Assembly (NCBI GenBank): GCA_964577055.1
Contig: CAZNWC010000016.1
Span: forward strand, 1 to 53,324
From: PNNG01 sp964577055
Lineage (GTDB): Bacteria; Bacteroidota; Bacteroidia; UBA7662
Direction of reading: 5' to 3'
Length of the DNA stretch: 53,324 nt
Shown here piece by piece: positions 7,448 through 16,796 of the stretch (position 1 is its first letter; the number at the start of each line of letters is the position of its first letter). The position numbers and the translations under genes were made by a program. Under the pieces are notes generated by a model, which saw nothing but the letters and a program-made list of their open reading frames with translations, was not told the DNA's origin and ran no database searches.

Positions 7448-10400
7448 TTAGCCCAATCTTAAATTTCGCACAAGATCGTAAGGATTTAACTTTTTCAAGT
7501 CAACCGACCAGCTTAAATATTCGAACCAACGAGGGGTGCGGCTCAAATTGTAAGCGTTCGGGCGCAACAAGGGCGACTGCAGGGCATTTACATTCACTTT
7601 TACGTTGCCGCCAAAGAGCACCAAGGCAAGGCCTGCTTCACCCAAAAAGTTCGGGTTGCCGAGTACTTGGGGCGTGCCATCGGCAGCAATGCGCACCAAG
7701 CTGTTGGCAGGATCGGCCGCAAACTGGCGGTAAGCGGCATTTGCAAAGAGTTCTACAGGCAGTTTGGGCACTTTCATGGCAAAATTGTAGGCAAACAAGC
7801 CGGTCACCGCATTGCCTTGGCTTTGGGCCAACAAGCGGCCATCCATCACCGATCGCAAACCAGCATCGCGCAGCACCACCTGGTAAGCGCTGTACACTGC
7901 CCCTGGTTGCGAAGCGCCACGGCTGTAGAACACCTCGTCGAAACGGTAATCGTATGCGCCGTTCACAGCGGCTCCCTGAGAGAAGAAGCCTACGGGGTTG
8001 TTTACATCGTTGTTCCAAGCCAAGCCGGCAAACACCCGGTGATCGAGGTAGCTGCGTTTTTTCTCGGTTTGGTAATACCAACGGTACTTCAGCTCACCCG
8101 ATACGCGACCATTCCAATTGCCTCCGCCCGACAAAGCACCCGTTTCGGCATCCACACGCCAGCTCCAGGGATTACGTAAGTTGCGGTATTCTTCACCATA
8201 AGCAGCCGATAACAGCAACAGGTTTTGGGTAGTGAAAGCCGGAAGCAAAAGTCCCAAAGGCCTTACCCAAGGCACACTGGCCGCCGACAGGTTGAAGGCA
8301 CGTGTGCGAGGCGATGACAATGCATCGCGCAAGCGGGCAGCTGCAGTTAAGCGAATAGCTGGAGCGGCGTTTGTGCCTGCAATGGGGCTAAAGTTGTCGT
8401 AATGCTGGATGCTGGTTCCCAGCTGAATGCGCCGCAAGGCACCCGTTTCGGGATGGATGTTGTATCGCATAAAGCCTTGACCTACCAATTGGTCGGAACC
8501 AAAGGCCCACATGGGTAATACAGCGTATTCGAAATCTTGTGGCAATACAATGGGACTCATCAAGCCCAAGCCTAACATATACCCATCGTTTTGGTTGAAG
8601 CCCATGGTGGGCAACACAAATGCCCGGTTTTGGCGCGTCACCAAACCAATCACGCCTTTGAATTCGGGCATGTGAGGAAGCGCTTTACCCACCCGTGCTT
8701 GCGAATGACCACGGCGGTACAGCGGCATACGCTCTTTGGCATCGATGGCAAAGCTGTGCACTGGCTGGTCGAGTTGCCAGCTGATGCGGGTATTTGCGTT
8801 AAGGGGCTCGTACCACTCCTGGCGGATGATGCCACCGGTGTCGTTCAGGGCAGCCAGTACGAATGGCACCGATTGGCCTCGCAGCTTCACGGGAATATCG
8901 TACTTATTTTCACCAGTGGTGCGGATGCGACCCAGGCGGTAATCGACCTTGCCGGCCGAAGCCAAACGTTGGTCGAACCACCAGCTGATGTTTTTGCCTT
9001 TGGCTGCCGATTCCATGGCAAAACGCATATCAGTCGGTTGTGGATGCTTGAATTTCCAGGTTTCGTAATATGACTGCATCATGGCATCAAAAGCCTCGGT
9101 GCCCATGTAGGCTTCGAGGTACTTGAGTTCCAAAGCCGTGCGCTTGTACACCAGGGTACCGTAGGTTTCGCCATCGTAGCCTGTGCTGTGGGTATGCCAA
9201 AGCGAGGCGTCTTTGCCGCGGCGTTTCGAAATCAAATAGGTAAGTTCGGATTCGTTGATGTTATTGGTCCCTAAATCGAGCCCAGCTATCTCTATGTTGA
9301 GACTGGGGCTACCACCGGGGTAGCGCATAGCCATGTAGCGGTCTTCGTAAAAGCTGTTGAAGCCTTCGTCCATGAAGGGGTGGTCGCGCTCGTTGCTGGC
9401 CAAAATGCCGTAAAACCAGTTGTGGCCAACTTCGTGGGCAATCACCAAATCGAGCGAGCGGGCCGAGCCAGCGCCCGCAATCACGGTGATGGTGGGATAT
9501 TCCATGCCACCGCCAGCGGTAAGGGCACCGTCAACGGCCGTGCAGGCATCGTAGGGGTAGTCGCCCAGCCATTTCGAATAGTAGTACACCGAACTGTCGA
9601 CATAAGCAACGGCATCTTTCCAGTATTCGGCTTGTCGACTAAAAAACACCGCTGTTTTCACCTTGCGGCCGCTGTAAGGCAAGGTTACTTCACCCTGCTT
9701 TACGTAATAGTTTTTACCGCAGAACCAGGCGAAATCGTGCGCGTTTTCCAGGCGATAGTGGAGGGTTTTGAAGGTTTTGCTGCTTTCGGGGATGGGCAAT
9801 TTCGGAAAGCTGTCGAGTTTACTGGCGTAGGCCGAGAGCGAATCGAGGTAAGCAACTTCCGAAGGGGTGAGCAAATTGCCACTGGCAGCCACTTGGTAGT
9901 TGTCGGGCACGCTGATGTGCACATCGAAATTGCCGAATTCGCTGTAAAACTCACCCATGTCGAGGTAAGGCATGTAGTGCCAACCCTTGCGGTCGTACAC
10001 CGCTGGTTTGGGGTACCACTGGCACAGTTGGTACTGATTGCGTGAGTAGCCCAAGCGTGAGAAATTACCGGGTACTTTTACGCGGAAAGGCGTGCTCAAC
10101 ACCAAACTGGCACCGGGAGCCAAGGGCTGCGATAGCCAAACCACCGCCACATCTATGGTGTCGGGTAGCAGTTCCCAGCGCATTTTTTGACCGTTGACCA
10201 CAAATTCGAGGCTGTCGATATAACCACGCTTTTCGGGCGGTGCGGTGTAGAAATCCCAATCGCCGCCATTGGCCTTTTGTTTGGCCAGGGCAGTTTGGTT
10301 GTTTTTGTAGGCATTGGGCCAAAGGTGGATGTAAATGCGGTCGAGCGCATCAGGCGAATTGTTGCGGTAGTTCATTTCTACCTTGCCCAGCAGCATTTCG

Positions 10401-10522
10401 CGGCTGTCGTCGAGGCGCACATCAATGCGGTAATCAACCGCTTGTTGGAAATAGGGTTTTTGGGCGTTAACCGATGCCGTTAAGGCAAAGCAGGAGGCTA
10501 AGCTGAGTAGCAGTTGGCGCAT
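7448..10522 (-). CDS. M1-family zinc metallopeptidase with C-terminal barrel-like region
   Basis: A 1024-residue exported protein with a signal peptide (1-20, ending VNAQ). Residues 20-230 are the N-terminal beta domain of M1 peptidases. The exopeptidase-type motif GGGMEYPT precedes the zinc site HEVGHNW (H363, E364, H367), and the third ligand E386 sits in FMDEGFNSF, exactly 19 residues after H367. A helical region follows to about 590. The last roughly 400 residues have alternating aromatic strands (SGELKYRWYY, RVFAGLAWNN, FAYNFAMKV) that resemble an outer-membrane beta-barrel rather than the usual helical C-terminal domain. The predicted role is a surface or periplasmic aminopeptidase. It is the first gene of an operon with the ALDH7 gene. 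Confidence 0.9.
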   Translation of the reverse strand: MRQLLLSLASCFALTASVNAQKPYFQQAVDYRIDVRLDDSREMLLGKVEMNYRNNSPDALDRIYIHLWPNAYKNNQTALAKQKANGGDWDFYTAPPEKRGYIDSLEFVVNGQKMRWELLPDTIDVAVVWLSQPLAPGASLVLSTPFRVKVPGNFSRLGYSRNQYQLCQWYPKPAVYDRKGWHYMPYLDMGEFYSEFGNFDVHISVPDNYQVAASGNLLTPSEVAYLDSLSAYASKLDSFPKLPIPESSKTFKTLHYRLENAHDFAWFCGKNYYVKQGEVTLPYSGRKVKTAVFFSRQAEYWKDAVAYVDSSVYYYSKWLGDYPYDACTAVDGALTAGGGMEYPTITVIAGAGSARSLDLVIAHEVGHNWFYGILASNERDHPFMDEGFNSFYEDRYMAMRYPGGSPSLNIEIAGLDLGTNNINESELTYLISKRRGKDASLWHTHSTGYDGETYGTLVYKRTALELKYLEAYMGTEAFDAMMQSYYETWKFKHPQPTDMRFAMESAAKGKNISWWFDQRLASAGKVDYRLGRIRTTGENKYDIPVKLRGQSVPFVLAALNDTGGIIRQEWYEPLNANTRISWQLDQPVHSFAIDAKERMPLYRRGHSQARVGKALPHMPEFKGVIGLVTRQNRAFVLPTMGFNQNDGYMLGLGLMSPIVLPQDFEYAVLPMWAFGSDQLVGQGFMRYNIHPETGALRRIQLGTSIQHYDNFSPIAGTNAAPAIRLTAAARLRDALSSPRTRAFNLSAASVPWVRPLGLLLPAFTTQNLLLLSAAYGEEYRNLRNPWSWRVDAETGALSGGGNWNGRVSGELKYRWYYQTEKKRSYLDHRVFAGLAWNNDVNNPVGFFSQGAAVNGAYDYRFDEVFYSRGASQPGAVYSAYQVVLRDAGLRSVMDGRLLAQSQGNAVTGLFAYNFAMKVPKLPVELFANAAYRQFAADPANSLVRIAADGTPQVLGNPNFLGEAGLALVLFGGNVKVNVNALQSPLLRPNAYNLSRTPRWFEYLSWSVDLKKLNPYDLVRNLRLG

Positions 10523-10654
10523 ATGGGTTTTGTTTGACCCCGAAATATAGGATGTAGCACCTTAACACAGCTTTTTTTTTCGATTTTTAACAGGCTAAGG
10601 CCCCTGCCCCAACGGCCCTCCGCAGAGCGACGTGAGCCAGGCTCTTCTCAGCAT

Positions 10655-11623
10655 TCAATGTGATTTTGGGAATTTACCCCAAGCCAGTTCAGGATGCTCA
10701 CGCTCCAATCCCACCCGCAGCGCTGCCTGCCGCTGTACAAAGGCCTGGTGGGCAGCCGAACTGGCAAAACGGGGTCGGTGGCGCTCACCCAATACCCATT
10801 GGTGGGCTTTTTCGGCCAGCTCGCGGGTGCTTTCAGGCATACAATGCACGCAAAACTGCTCAAAAACATATTGGGTGGCGGCGTGGTTGGGGTGCACCAG
10901 GTCAATATCGTACCAGCGGTAGTCGCGCAGCACATCAGTCACCATTTCGTAGGCCGGAAAGTAAAAGCAGTTGGGATCCTTTTCACACAGCCGGTGAACC
11001 AGTTCGAGCAAGCGGCCTTTTGAGCGGTTGTTTTCAATGAGGCCGTCGCGGTGGTGCCGTACCGGACTCACTGTCAATAGTACTTGCATTTCGGGCCGCA
11101 GCTTTCGTACTGTGCCGATGGCTTGTTGCAGTTCGGCTTCCATGGCTTCCACGGTTTGCAGTACTTTGACAAAGCCTGCCGCCGGGGCGCGGTGGTTGTT
11201 GGCCACAGGCAAACCCGTGTCGAGCCGTTCGTAGCGAAAGGCCGAACCCAAGGTCAATACCAGCCAGCGACTTTGTTGCAGGGCCTGCTGGCCGGCCACG
11301 ATGGCAGTGTTGATTTGGCTCACAGCCTCTTCGGCACTCAGGGCCGAAAAATCGCTGTGAAAATCCCAATGGTGCCACAATCCATCAAGCTCGAATAGCT
11401 CATTATCGGTAAAAACACGCCCAGATGCCAAAAAATGCAAGTGTCGGGCAATGGCCGATGGGTCGAACAAAATGCCGGTGGGATTGTAACTTACCCGGAA
11501 CAATCGATCGGCCAGTGCGCTGCCCACATTGGCCGTAAAACACGAGCCCAGTAGCAGCAAGCCATCGTGGTGGGTGATGGCCGGTCCGGAGAATTGGTAG
11601 CGTAATTCTGACAGGAATTTCAC
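10655..11623 (-). CDS. GSCFA-domain protein
   Basis: About 322 residues. LLLLGSCFTANVG near the N-terminus is the defining GSCFA signature. Later conserved points are LTLGSAFRY, LLTVSPVRHHRDGLIENN and the DIDLVHPNHAATQYV block, which together resemble an SGNH-hydrolase-like fold (Ser of GSCF, Asp/His near the end). The biochemical role is not established. I chose the GTG at 11623 (protein VKFLSELRYQF) because family members begin just before this sequence; the frame remains open upstream to an ATG at 11716, but that extension is not family-like. A weak promoter (TTG, 19 bases, GACCTTCG) lies directly upstream of the GTG. It is divergent from idi. Confidence 0.8.
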   Translation of the reverse strand: MKFLSELRYQFSGPAITHHDGLLLLGSCFTANVGSALADRLFRVSYNPTGILFDPSAIARHLHFLASGRVFTDNELFELDGLWHHWDFHSDFSALSAEEAVSQINTAIVAGQQALQQSRWLVLTLGSAFRYERLDTGLPVANNHRAPAAGFVKVLQTVEAMEAELQQAIGTVRKLRPEMQVLLTVSPVRHHRDGLIENNRSKGRLLELVHRLCEKDPNCFYFPAYEMVTDVLRDYRWYDIDLVHPNHAATQYVFEQFCVHCMPESTRELAEKAHQWVLGERHRPRFASSAAHQAFVQRQAALRVGLEREHPELAWGKFPKSH

Positions 11624-11793
11624 TTTGCGAAGGTCAACTTTTTGTGTGAAAAGCCAAGCATTTGTGGGGTTCAGCGCTTGTTCGCCTTGCATTTCTGGCG
11701 GATACACCTGGGTCAAAAAGGAAAAAGCACCGCGACAGTGACCTTAAAAAAGGTGAAATCATCGCGATTGCCAATTTTTAAAGAGAATTGCCT

Positions 11794-11801
11794 TAGTTTT
11801 G
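11794..11801 (+). promoter_or_regulatory. -7 promoter element of idi
   Basis: TAGTTTTG is an exact match to the Bacteroidota consensus TAnnTTTG and ends eight bases before the idi start codon. A TTG lies 23 bases upstream as a possible -33 element. Confidence 0.6.
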
Positions 11802-11809
11802 AGGTTCGC

Positions 11810-12370
11810 ATGATGCAGCAGATAATTCCTCCCACGGTAAACGAGCCGCTCGTTATTTTGGTCGATACCCACGACAACGAAATTGGCGTGGCCCCGAAAA
11901 TGCAGGTCCACCTCGACGGTGTGTTGCACAGGGCTTTTTCGGTTTTTGTGTTTAACCGAAAGGGAGAACTGATGCTTCAGCAACGGGCTTTTAACAAATA
12001 CCACAGTGGTGGATTATGGACCAACACCTGCTGCAGCCACCCTGCTCCGGGAGAAACAAATGAACAGGCGGCCCACCGCCGATTGGTGGAGGAAATGGGC
12101 TTTGATTGTGAACTGGAGCATGCTTTCGCCTTTCTGTACCGCACTGATTTTGAAAATGGGCTCACCGAGCACGAGTATGACCATGTGTTTTTTGGCTACG
12201 ACGAACCCATTCCGCATTTGAATCCAGAAGAGGTAGCCGATTACCGCTGGGTGAGTTTGGCAGAACTGGACGCCTGGATGACCGATAGGCCCGAAGATTT
12301 TACTTTTTGGTTCAAGCATATCTACGAACGTGTGAAAGCGCACCTCGCCAAAGCGGGGGGCCATGCCTAA
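11810..12370 (+). CDS. idi: Isopentenyl-diphosphate delta-isomerase, type I
   Basis: A 186-residue Nudix-fold enzyme that interconverts IPP and DMAPP in isoprenoid synthesis. GLWTNTCCSHP carries the catalytic Cys and the metal-binding His. HRRLVEEMGF is the degenerate Nudix helix, and EHEYDHVFFG supplies the glutamates of the second metal/acid site. The length equals that of bacterial Idi. The start at 11810 (MMQQIIPP) was chosen because the -7 element TAGTTTTG lies just before it; the open frame upstream to 11642 has no family similarity. The end overlaps the M23 lipoprotein start by eight bases, implying one transcript. Confidence 0.93.
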   Translation: MMQQIIPPTVNEPLVILVDTHDNEIGVAPKMQVHLDGVLHRAFSVFVFNRKGELMLQQRAFNKYHSGGLWTNTCCSHPAPGETNEQAAHRRLVEEMGFDCELEHAFAFLYRTDFENGLTEHEYDHVFFGYDEPIPHLNPEEVADYRWVSLAELDAWMTDRPEDFTFWFKHIYERVKAHLAKAGGHA

Positions 12371-13574
12371 ATTACATCTTTGCTTCCTATTGCTCGTTTT
12401 TCTGGCGGCTTGTACACCCAACAAGCAGTCGGAAGAAGTGGCCGTTCCTGAACCCACCCTGCTGTATGGCATCGTGGTAGACTCGTTACAGGTGCAAGCA
12501 CAAGAAGTAAAGAAGGGTGACAACCTGAGCGTGATTTTGAATCGACACGGACTGAGCGGCCAAGCCATACAGCAAACCGTAGACGCAGCCAAAGGTATTT
12601 TTGATGTGCGTGGCATCAGGGTAGGACAATCTTATACCACCATCAGTGATAGCAGCCGTTTGCAGTATTGGATTTACGAAAAGGACCTCGTTAGTTATTT
12701 CATTTTTGATTTTACCGACAGCTTGCCGCGTGTGCAACGGTTTGATCGACCCGTTGAAACCCATGTGCGCTCGCTCGGAGGCGTCATCAACAGTTCGCTT
12801 TTCAAAACGGTGCTGGATGCAGGTGCTACCCAAGAATTGGCTGTGCGCCTTGCTGGCGTATTCGATTGGACGGTCGATTTCTTTAGCATCCAAAAAGGTG
12901 ATTATTTCAGGGTGGTGTATGAAGAACAAACCGTGGAAGGCAAGCCATATGGCACCGGAAAAATCATTGCCGCTGAATTCTTCAGTCGAAACAAGTCTTA
13001 CTACGCCATGCTTTGGGAAAATGGCAAACCCAATCAATACTACAACGAAAAGGGTGAAAGCATGCGGAAACGCTATTTGAAAGCACCGTTGGAATACAGC
13101 CGCATCAGCTCTCGTTTTTCGGCCAGTCGATTGCATCCGGTACTCAAAACACGTAGGCCACATTTGGGCACCGACTATGCCGCACCTACCGGCACGCCCA
13201 TCCGGTCGATCGGCGATGGGGTAGTGGTGGAAGCGGGCTATCGTGGTGGAAATGGCAATTTTGTCAAGGTAAAACACAATAAAAACCACACCACCGGTTA
13301 TCTCCACATGAGCCGTATTGCTTCAGGTATTCGCTCGGGGGTGCGCGTGAGCCAAGGACAAGTCATTGGGTATGTAGGCAGCACAGGTCTGGCGACAGGA
13401 CCGCATTTGTGCTTCCGTTTTTGGGAGAATGGGGTGCAGGTGAATCCCGCGCGCATCCAAACACCCGCGGCCGATCCCTTGCCTGAAAAGGACAAGCCTA
13501 CGTTTTATGCCCACCGCGATAGCCTGATGGTGAAGCTCAACGCCATTCCATTGGCGGGCGCACCCGACGCTTAG
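12363..13574 (+). CDS. M23-family peptidase lipoprotein
   Basis: A 403-residue lipoprotein with signal peptide and lipobox FLAAC (C17). Residues 50-95 resemble a peptidoglycan- or LysM-associated module (KKGDNLSVILNRHGLS). The LytM/M23 domain occupies about 255-380: HLGTDYAAP gives ligands H267 and D271, GYLHMS the catalytic H315, and GPHLCFRFW the catalytic H348. At the position of the last zinc ligand, where most M23 enzymes have His (HxH), this protein has C350. It is probably a murein endopeptidase or an activator of amidases at the inner face of the outer membrane. It is co-transcribed with idi, and its TAG stop shares bases with the TAA stop of the convergent gene (TTAG, 13571-13574). 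Confidence 0.9.
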   Translation: MPKLHLCFLLLVFLAACTPNKQSEEVAVPEPTLLYGIVVDSLQVQAQEVKKGDNLSVILNRHGLSGQAIQQTVDAAKGIFDVRGIRVGQSYTTISDSSRLQYWIYEKDLVSYFIFDFTDSLPRVQRFDRPVETHVRSLGGVINSSLFKTVLDAGATQELAVRLAGVFDWTVDFFSIQKGDYFRVVYEEQTVEGKPYGTGKIIAAEFFSRNKSYYAMLWENGKPNQYYNEKGESMRKRYLKAPLEYSRISSRFSASRLHPVLKTRRPHLGTDYAAPTGTPIRSIGDGVVVEAGYRGGNGNFVKVKHNKNHTTGYLHMSRIASGIRSGVRVSQGQVIGYVGSTGLATGPHLCFRFWENGVQVNPARIQTPAADPLPEKDKPTFYAHRDSLMVKLNAIPLAGAPDA

Positions 13575-14860
13575 CGGATCAACAACTTTTGCTGATGGTG
13601 TTCGATGTCGGTATAGGCCTGTAGCAGGTAGGTGCCCGACGAAAGGGAAGGAAGTGCCAAAGAGAAGGTGTTTTCTCCTTGACCGGCCTCCATATTGGGC
13701 CACTCGTGTAGCGTTCTGCCAAGCAAATCTGTCAAGGCGAAACCCACATTGGTCAGATGGCCCGCTTTGAATACCACCTGCAGCGATTGGCCCGGCGCAA
13801 GTGGTTGCGGATACACCTTGGTTAGTTGGTGTAAAGCGGGTGGCGGTGCAAGCGGAGGCCGTACATGAACGCTGCTGGCCGGACCAAAATAGCTGAATCC
13901 CCTGCCGGCAATAAACATGCGGTCACCCATTTTCTGCATGCGGTTGAAGCCTTGGTATTGGAGTGAATATTGCCAAGTATCTCCGCCGTCATAGGTATAC
14001 AAATATCCTTGAAAATGGCCACCGGCGAATCCGGTATCGGCATTGATAAATGCTACCGACTGCAGCATGGGTAAATTCCAAGTGCCCAGCGTATCTGCCT
14101 GCCAGGTACTTCCCGAATCGGTGGAGAAGTAATAGCGGTTGGGAATGTTCTGGCTATTTTCTATCGATACATAAAAGTTGGCTGGGTCGCGCATAAAAAA
14201 TTTCCACGCCCGGTCGCCTGCCACATTGGAGGTCCATTTAACGGTCCAACTCAACCCACCCGTGCGGGTTTCAAGCAAAACAGCGCCCTGGTTCGGGTTG
14301 GACGAACGCCCCACTACATAGCCGTGTCGCGCTGTAAAAAAGTGTACATCAATGAGGTTCGAGGCCCAGGGCTTCATGTCGATATAACGCCAGGTGGCAC
14401 CCGAATCGCTGCTGCGAATGAGGTAAGCATCGCCAAAGTATCGTCCGGTGCCATAAATCACGGAGTCACCTACCACCGACAATCCGCAAAGCGCATGTAC
14501 CGAATCAGGCAAGTTGGGCGTGATATTTTCCCAAGTGCTGCCAGCATCACGCGATCGATAAAGTGTATGATTGGCCGTAAGTGTACCTACAAATACCACG
14601 CTGTCGCCCATGGTGCGTAAGCTGCGGAGATAGGGCTCGCCACCCATATTGGCGCCCGTGAGTACGGCCGTAAAGTTCTGCCCGCCATCGGTGGTGCGCA
14701 TTACTTGATACGGATCGTTGCTCGCCAAAAAGCCAATGCCGTTGTTGCGCATCACAAAATCGTCGATGCGGCGGCCGCTTTGGTACAAAGGAACGAGTAC
14801 ATTCTGGGCCAAAGTCGACAAAGGAAAAAGCAAGCAGAGGAGTAAAAACTTCAAATCCAT
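13571..14860 (-). CDS. Secreted BNR/YCF48-type repeat protein with T9SS sorting tail
   Basis: About 429 residues. After a signal peptide (LLCLLFPLSTLAQ) come at least five Asp-box-like repeats with the pattern S/T-x-D-x-G-x-x-W/F: TTDGGQNF, SRDAGSTW, SSDSGATW, STDSGSTW and TYDGGDTW. This predicts a beta-propeller of the sialidase/YCF48/sortilin type. The C-terminal roughly 80 residues (KVYPQPLAPGQSL, FALTDLLGRTL, GTYLLQAY, KLLIR) are a type A T9SS sorting domain. No catalytic residues are recognisable, so it is a surface or secreted propeller of unknown ligand. I prefer the ATG at 14860, which gives a clean signal peptide, over the ATG at 14908. Confidence 0.85.
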   Translation of the reverse strand: MDLKFLLLCLLFPLSTLAQNVLVPLYQSGRRIDDFVMRNNGIGFLASNDPYQVMRTTDGGQNFTAVLTGANMGGEPYLRSLRTMGDSVVFVGTLTANHTLYRSRDAGSTWENITPNLPDSVHALCGLSVVGDSVIYGTGRYFGDAYLIRSSDSGATWRYIDMKPWASNLIDVHFFTARHGYVVGRSSNPNQGAVLLETRTGGLSWTVKWTSNVAGDRAWKFFMRDPANFYVSIENSQNIPNRYYFSTDSGSTWQADTLGTWNLPMLQSVAFINADTGFAGGHFQGYLYTYDGGDTWQYSLQYQGFNRMQKMGDRMFIAGRGFSYFGPASSVHVRPPLAPPPALHQLTKVYPQPLAPGQSLQVVFKAGHLTNVGFALTDLLGRTLHEWPNMEAGQGENTFSLALPSLSSGTYLLQAYTDIEHHQQKLLIR

Positions 14861-14958
14861 AGCGAAAACTAAGCAAATGAAGGGAGAGATGGATGGGAAA
14901 TTGGCCAATTTTACATTGCCATTACAAAAAAGGCAAGTCCAGCTGCCCGGCCAATGTG

Positions 14959-14966
14959 TAGTTTTG
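14959..14966 (+). promoter_or_regulatory. -7 promoter element four bases before the flavoprotein ATG
   Basis: TAGTTTTG exactly matches TAnnTTTG and is followed by CGAT and then the ATG at 14971. With transcription normally starting a few bases after this element, the message is probably leaderless. Confidence 0.6.
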
Positions 14967-14970
14967 CGAT

Positions 14971-16191
14971 ATGCAATACGATTTGGCAGTAGTGGGCGGT
15001 GGCGCAGCAGGCTTTTTTGCAGCGGTGAATGCTGCCCGATTGCATCCGCGCTGGCGGGTGGTCATATTCGAACAGTCAAAGCAGGTATTGGCCAAGGTCC
15101 GCATCTCAGGAGGTGGCCGTTGCAATGTTACCCATGCCTGTTTCGATCCAGCCGAATTGGTGAAGTTTTATCCGCGTGGACAAAAAGAGCTCCGACAGCT
15201 GTTCTCCCGTTTCAGCACAGGTGATACCGTGCACTGGTTCGAAAGCCGAGGCGTAAAGCTCAAAACCGAGTCCGACGGACGCATGTTCCCCGTTTCCGAC
15301 AGCAGCCAAAGCATCATCGATTGCCTGCTGCATGAGGCGCAAACCTACGGGGTGGAAGTGCGCTTGCAACACGATGTTCAGCAGCTACAACCCATTCAAC
15401 AAGGATTTGAGCTGGCTTTCAGGCATGCGCCAGCAGCTGTTAAAGCCAAAAAGGTACTTTTGGCCACTGGCGGTCATCCCAATGAGGCAGGGTATGCATG
15501 GCTGAAGGACCTGGGCTTGCCCATTGTTCCACCAGTACCCTCCTTGTTTACCTTTAACCTGCCCAAAAACCCAATCACAAACCTCATGGGCGTGAGTGTT
15601 CCTGCCGCAAGGGTGCGCTTACCTGAGTTTAAAAAGGAACAAACCGGTCCACTGCTCATTACGCATTGGGGCGTGAGTGGTCCGGCTGTGCTCAAATTAT
15701 CGGCTTTGGCGGCGCGTGAGTTGCATGCAAAACAGTACAAGTTCAGGGTGTTGGTAAATTGGTTGCCCAATGAAGAAGGCGACAGTTTACGGGCCTTGTT
15801 CGAAGACTACAGGGCTTATGCTGGGGCGGCCAAAGTGGTAAACCGCTTCGAAGTGGATCTACCCGCCCGTTTGCGCTTGTTTTTGCTCCAGCAAGCGGGC
15901 ATTGGTGAAAATCAACGCTGGAGTGAAGTGAATAACAAACAAATCAACCGTTTGATCGAGCTGCTCTTGAACCATGAGTTACAAGCCTCGGGCAAGACCA
16001 CTTTCAAGGAAGAGTTTGTTACTTCTGGTGGTGTGGCGCGCGATGCTATTGACTTTACCAGCATGCAATGTCGCCAAATACCAGGTTTGTACCTGGCAGG
16101 TGAACTTCTCGACATTGATGCGCTCACCGGTGGTTTTAACTTTCAGGCTGCCTGGAGTGCGGGTTGGGTCATGGCACATGCCCTCGTATGA
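14971..16191 (+). CDS. BaiN/HI0933-family FAD-dependent oxidoreductase
   Basis: A 406-residue cytoplasmic flavoprotein. The N-terminal Rossmann motif VVGGGAAGFFAAVNAA (about residues 7-22) binds FAD. KVRISGGGRCNVTHACF is the signature of the HI0933/BaiN group, and VLLATGGHPNEAGYAWL and the C-terminal GELLDIDALTGGFNFQAAW complete the FAD site. The physiological substrate of this widespread family is poorly defined; annotations include aminoacetone oxidase and 3-dehydro-bile acid reductase. The start is supported by an exact -7 element four bases upstream. Confidence 0.92.
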   Translation: MQYDLAVVGGGAAGFFAAVNAARLHPRWRVVIFEQSKQVLAKVRISGGGRCNVTHACFDPAELVKFYPRGQKELRQLFSRFSTGDTVHWFESRGVKLKTESDGRMFPVSDSSQSIIDCLLHEAQTYGVEVRLQHDVQQLQPIQQGFELAFRHAPAAVKAKKVLLATGGHPNEAGYAWLKDLGLPIVPPVPSLFTFNLPKNPITNLMGVSVPAARVRLPEFKKEQTGPLLITHWGVSGPAVLKLSALAARELHAKQYKFRVLVNWLPNEEGDSLRALFEDYRAYAGAAKVVNRFEVDLPARLRLFLLQQAGIGENQRWSEVNNKQINRLIELLLNHELQASGKTTFKEEFVTSGGVARDAIDFTSMQCRQIPGLYLAGELLDIDALTGGFNFQAAWSAGWVMAHALV

Positions 16192-16259
16192 TGCAGTTGC
16201 TGAACGCAAGCACGAAACTTTTTGCCGAACAAGCTGTTTGATGATTAAAATACTTACAA

Positions 16260-16778
16260 ATGTTGCTGACAATTCTTGTAGCCTTGAGTGCAATACTCAC
16301 ACCTCCTGCTAAAAACATCCACGATTACAGCTTCAAAAGCATCGACGGAAAAACCGTGAAGCTGTCGGATTTTAAGGGTAAAAAAATCTTGTTTGTGAAC
16401 ACCGCATCGGAATGTGGATACACCCCGCAGTACAAACAATTGGAAGAACTCCACAAGAAACATGGCAATAAAGTGGTGATTATCGGGTTTCCCTGCAACG
16501 ATTTTGGCGGACAAGAACCTGGCACCGAACAGGAAATTGCAGCCTTTTGCGAAAAAAAATACGGTGTTACCTTTTTGATGGCCGAAAAAATCACTGTGAA
16601 AGGCGATAAAACTCACCCTATTTACAAATGGCTCACCAGCAAAGAGTTAAATGGGGTAAAAGACAGCCAGGTGCGTTGGAACTTCCACAAATTTTTGGTG
16701 GATGAAAACGGACGTCTCATCGACAGCTACGGCAGCTCGGTGAAGCCCATGAGCGAAGAAATATTATCAAAACTGTAA
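16260..16778 (+). CDS. Glutathione peroxidase-family thiol peroxidase
   Basis: A 172-residue peroxidase. NTASECGYT carries the peroxidatic Cys (C52, cysteine rather than selenocysteine), GFPCNDFGGQEPG the conserved Gln and the likely resolving cysteine, and VRWNFHKFLVD the conserved Trp/Asn of the catalytic tetrad. The N-terminus MLLTILVALSAIL is hydrophobic, so the enzyme is likely exported or membrane-tethered. Cys-type enzymes of this family generally use thioredoxin. It follows the BaiN-like gene after 68 bases and is closed by a hairpin at 16797. Confidence 0.92.
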   Translation: MLLTILVALSAILTPPAKNIHDYSFKSIDGKTVKLSDFKGKKILFVNTASECGYTPQYKQLEELHKKHGNKVVIIGFPCNDFGGQEPGTEQEIAAFCEKKYGVTFLMAEKITVKGDKTHPIYKWLTSKELNGVKDSQVRWNFHKFLVDENGRLIDSYGSSVKPMSEEILSKL

Positions 16779-16796
16779 TAAATGCGTGTTGAAGCG

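Noticed and set aside
7435..8232. 265-codon open frame antisense to the M1 peptidase
   Set aside because: Arg/Ser/Cys-rich, low-quality composition typical of an antisense frame.
11642..11809. N-terminal extension of Idi
   Set aside because: It has no similarity to the family and lies upstream of the -7 promoter element that abuts the chosen ATG.
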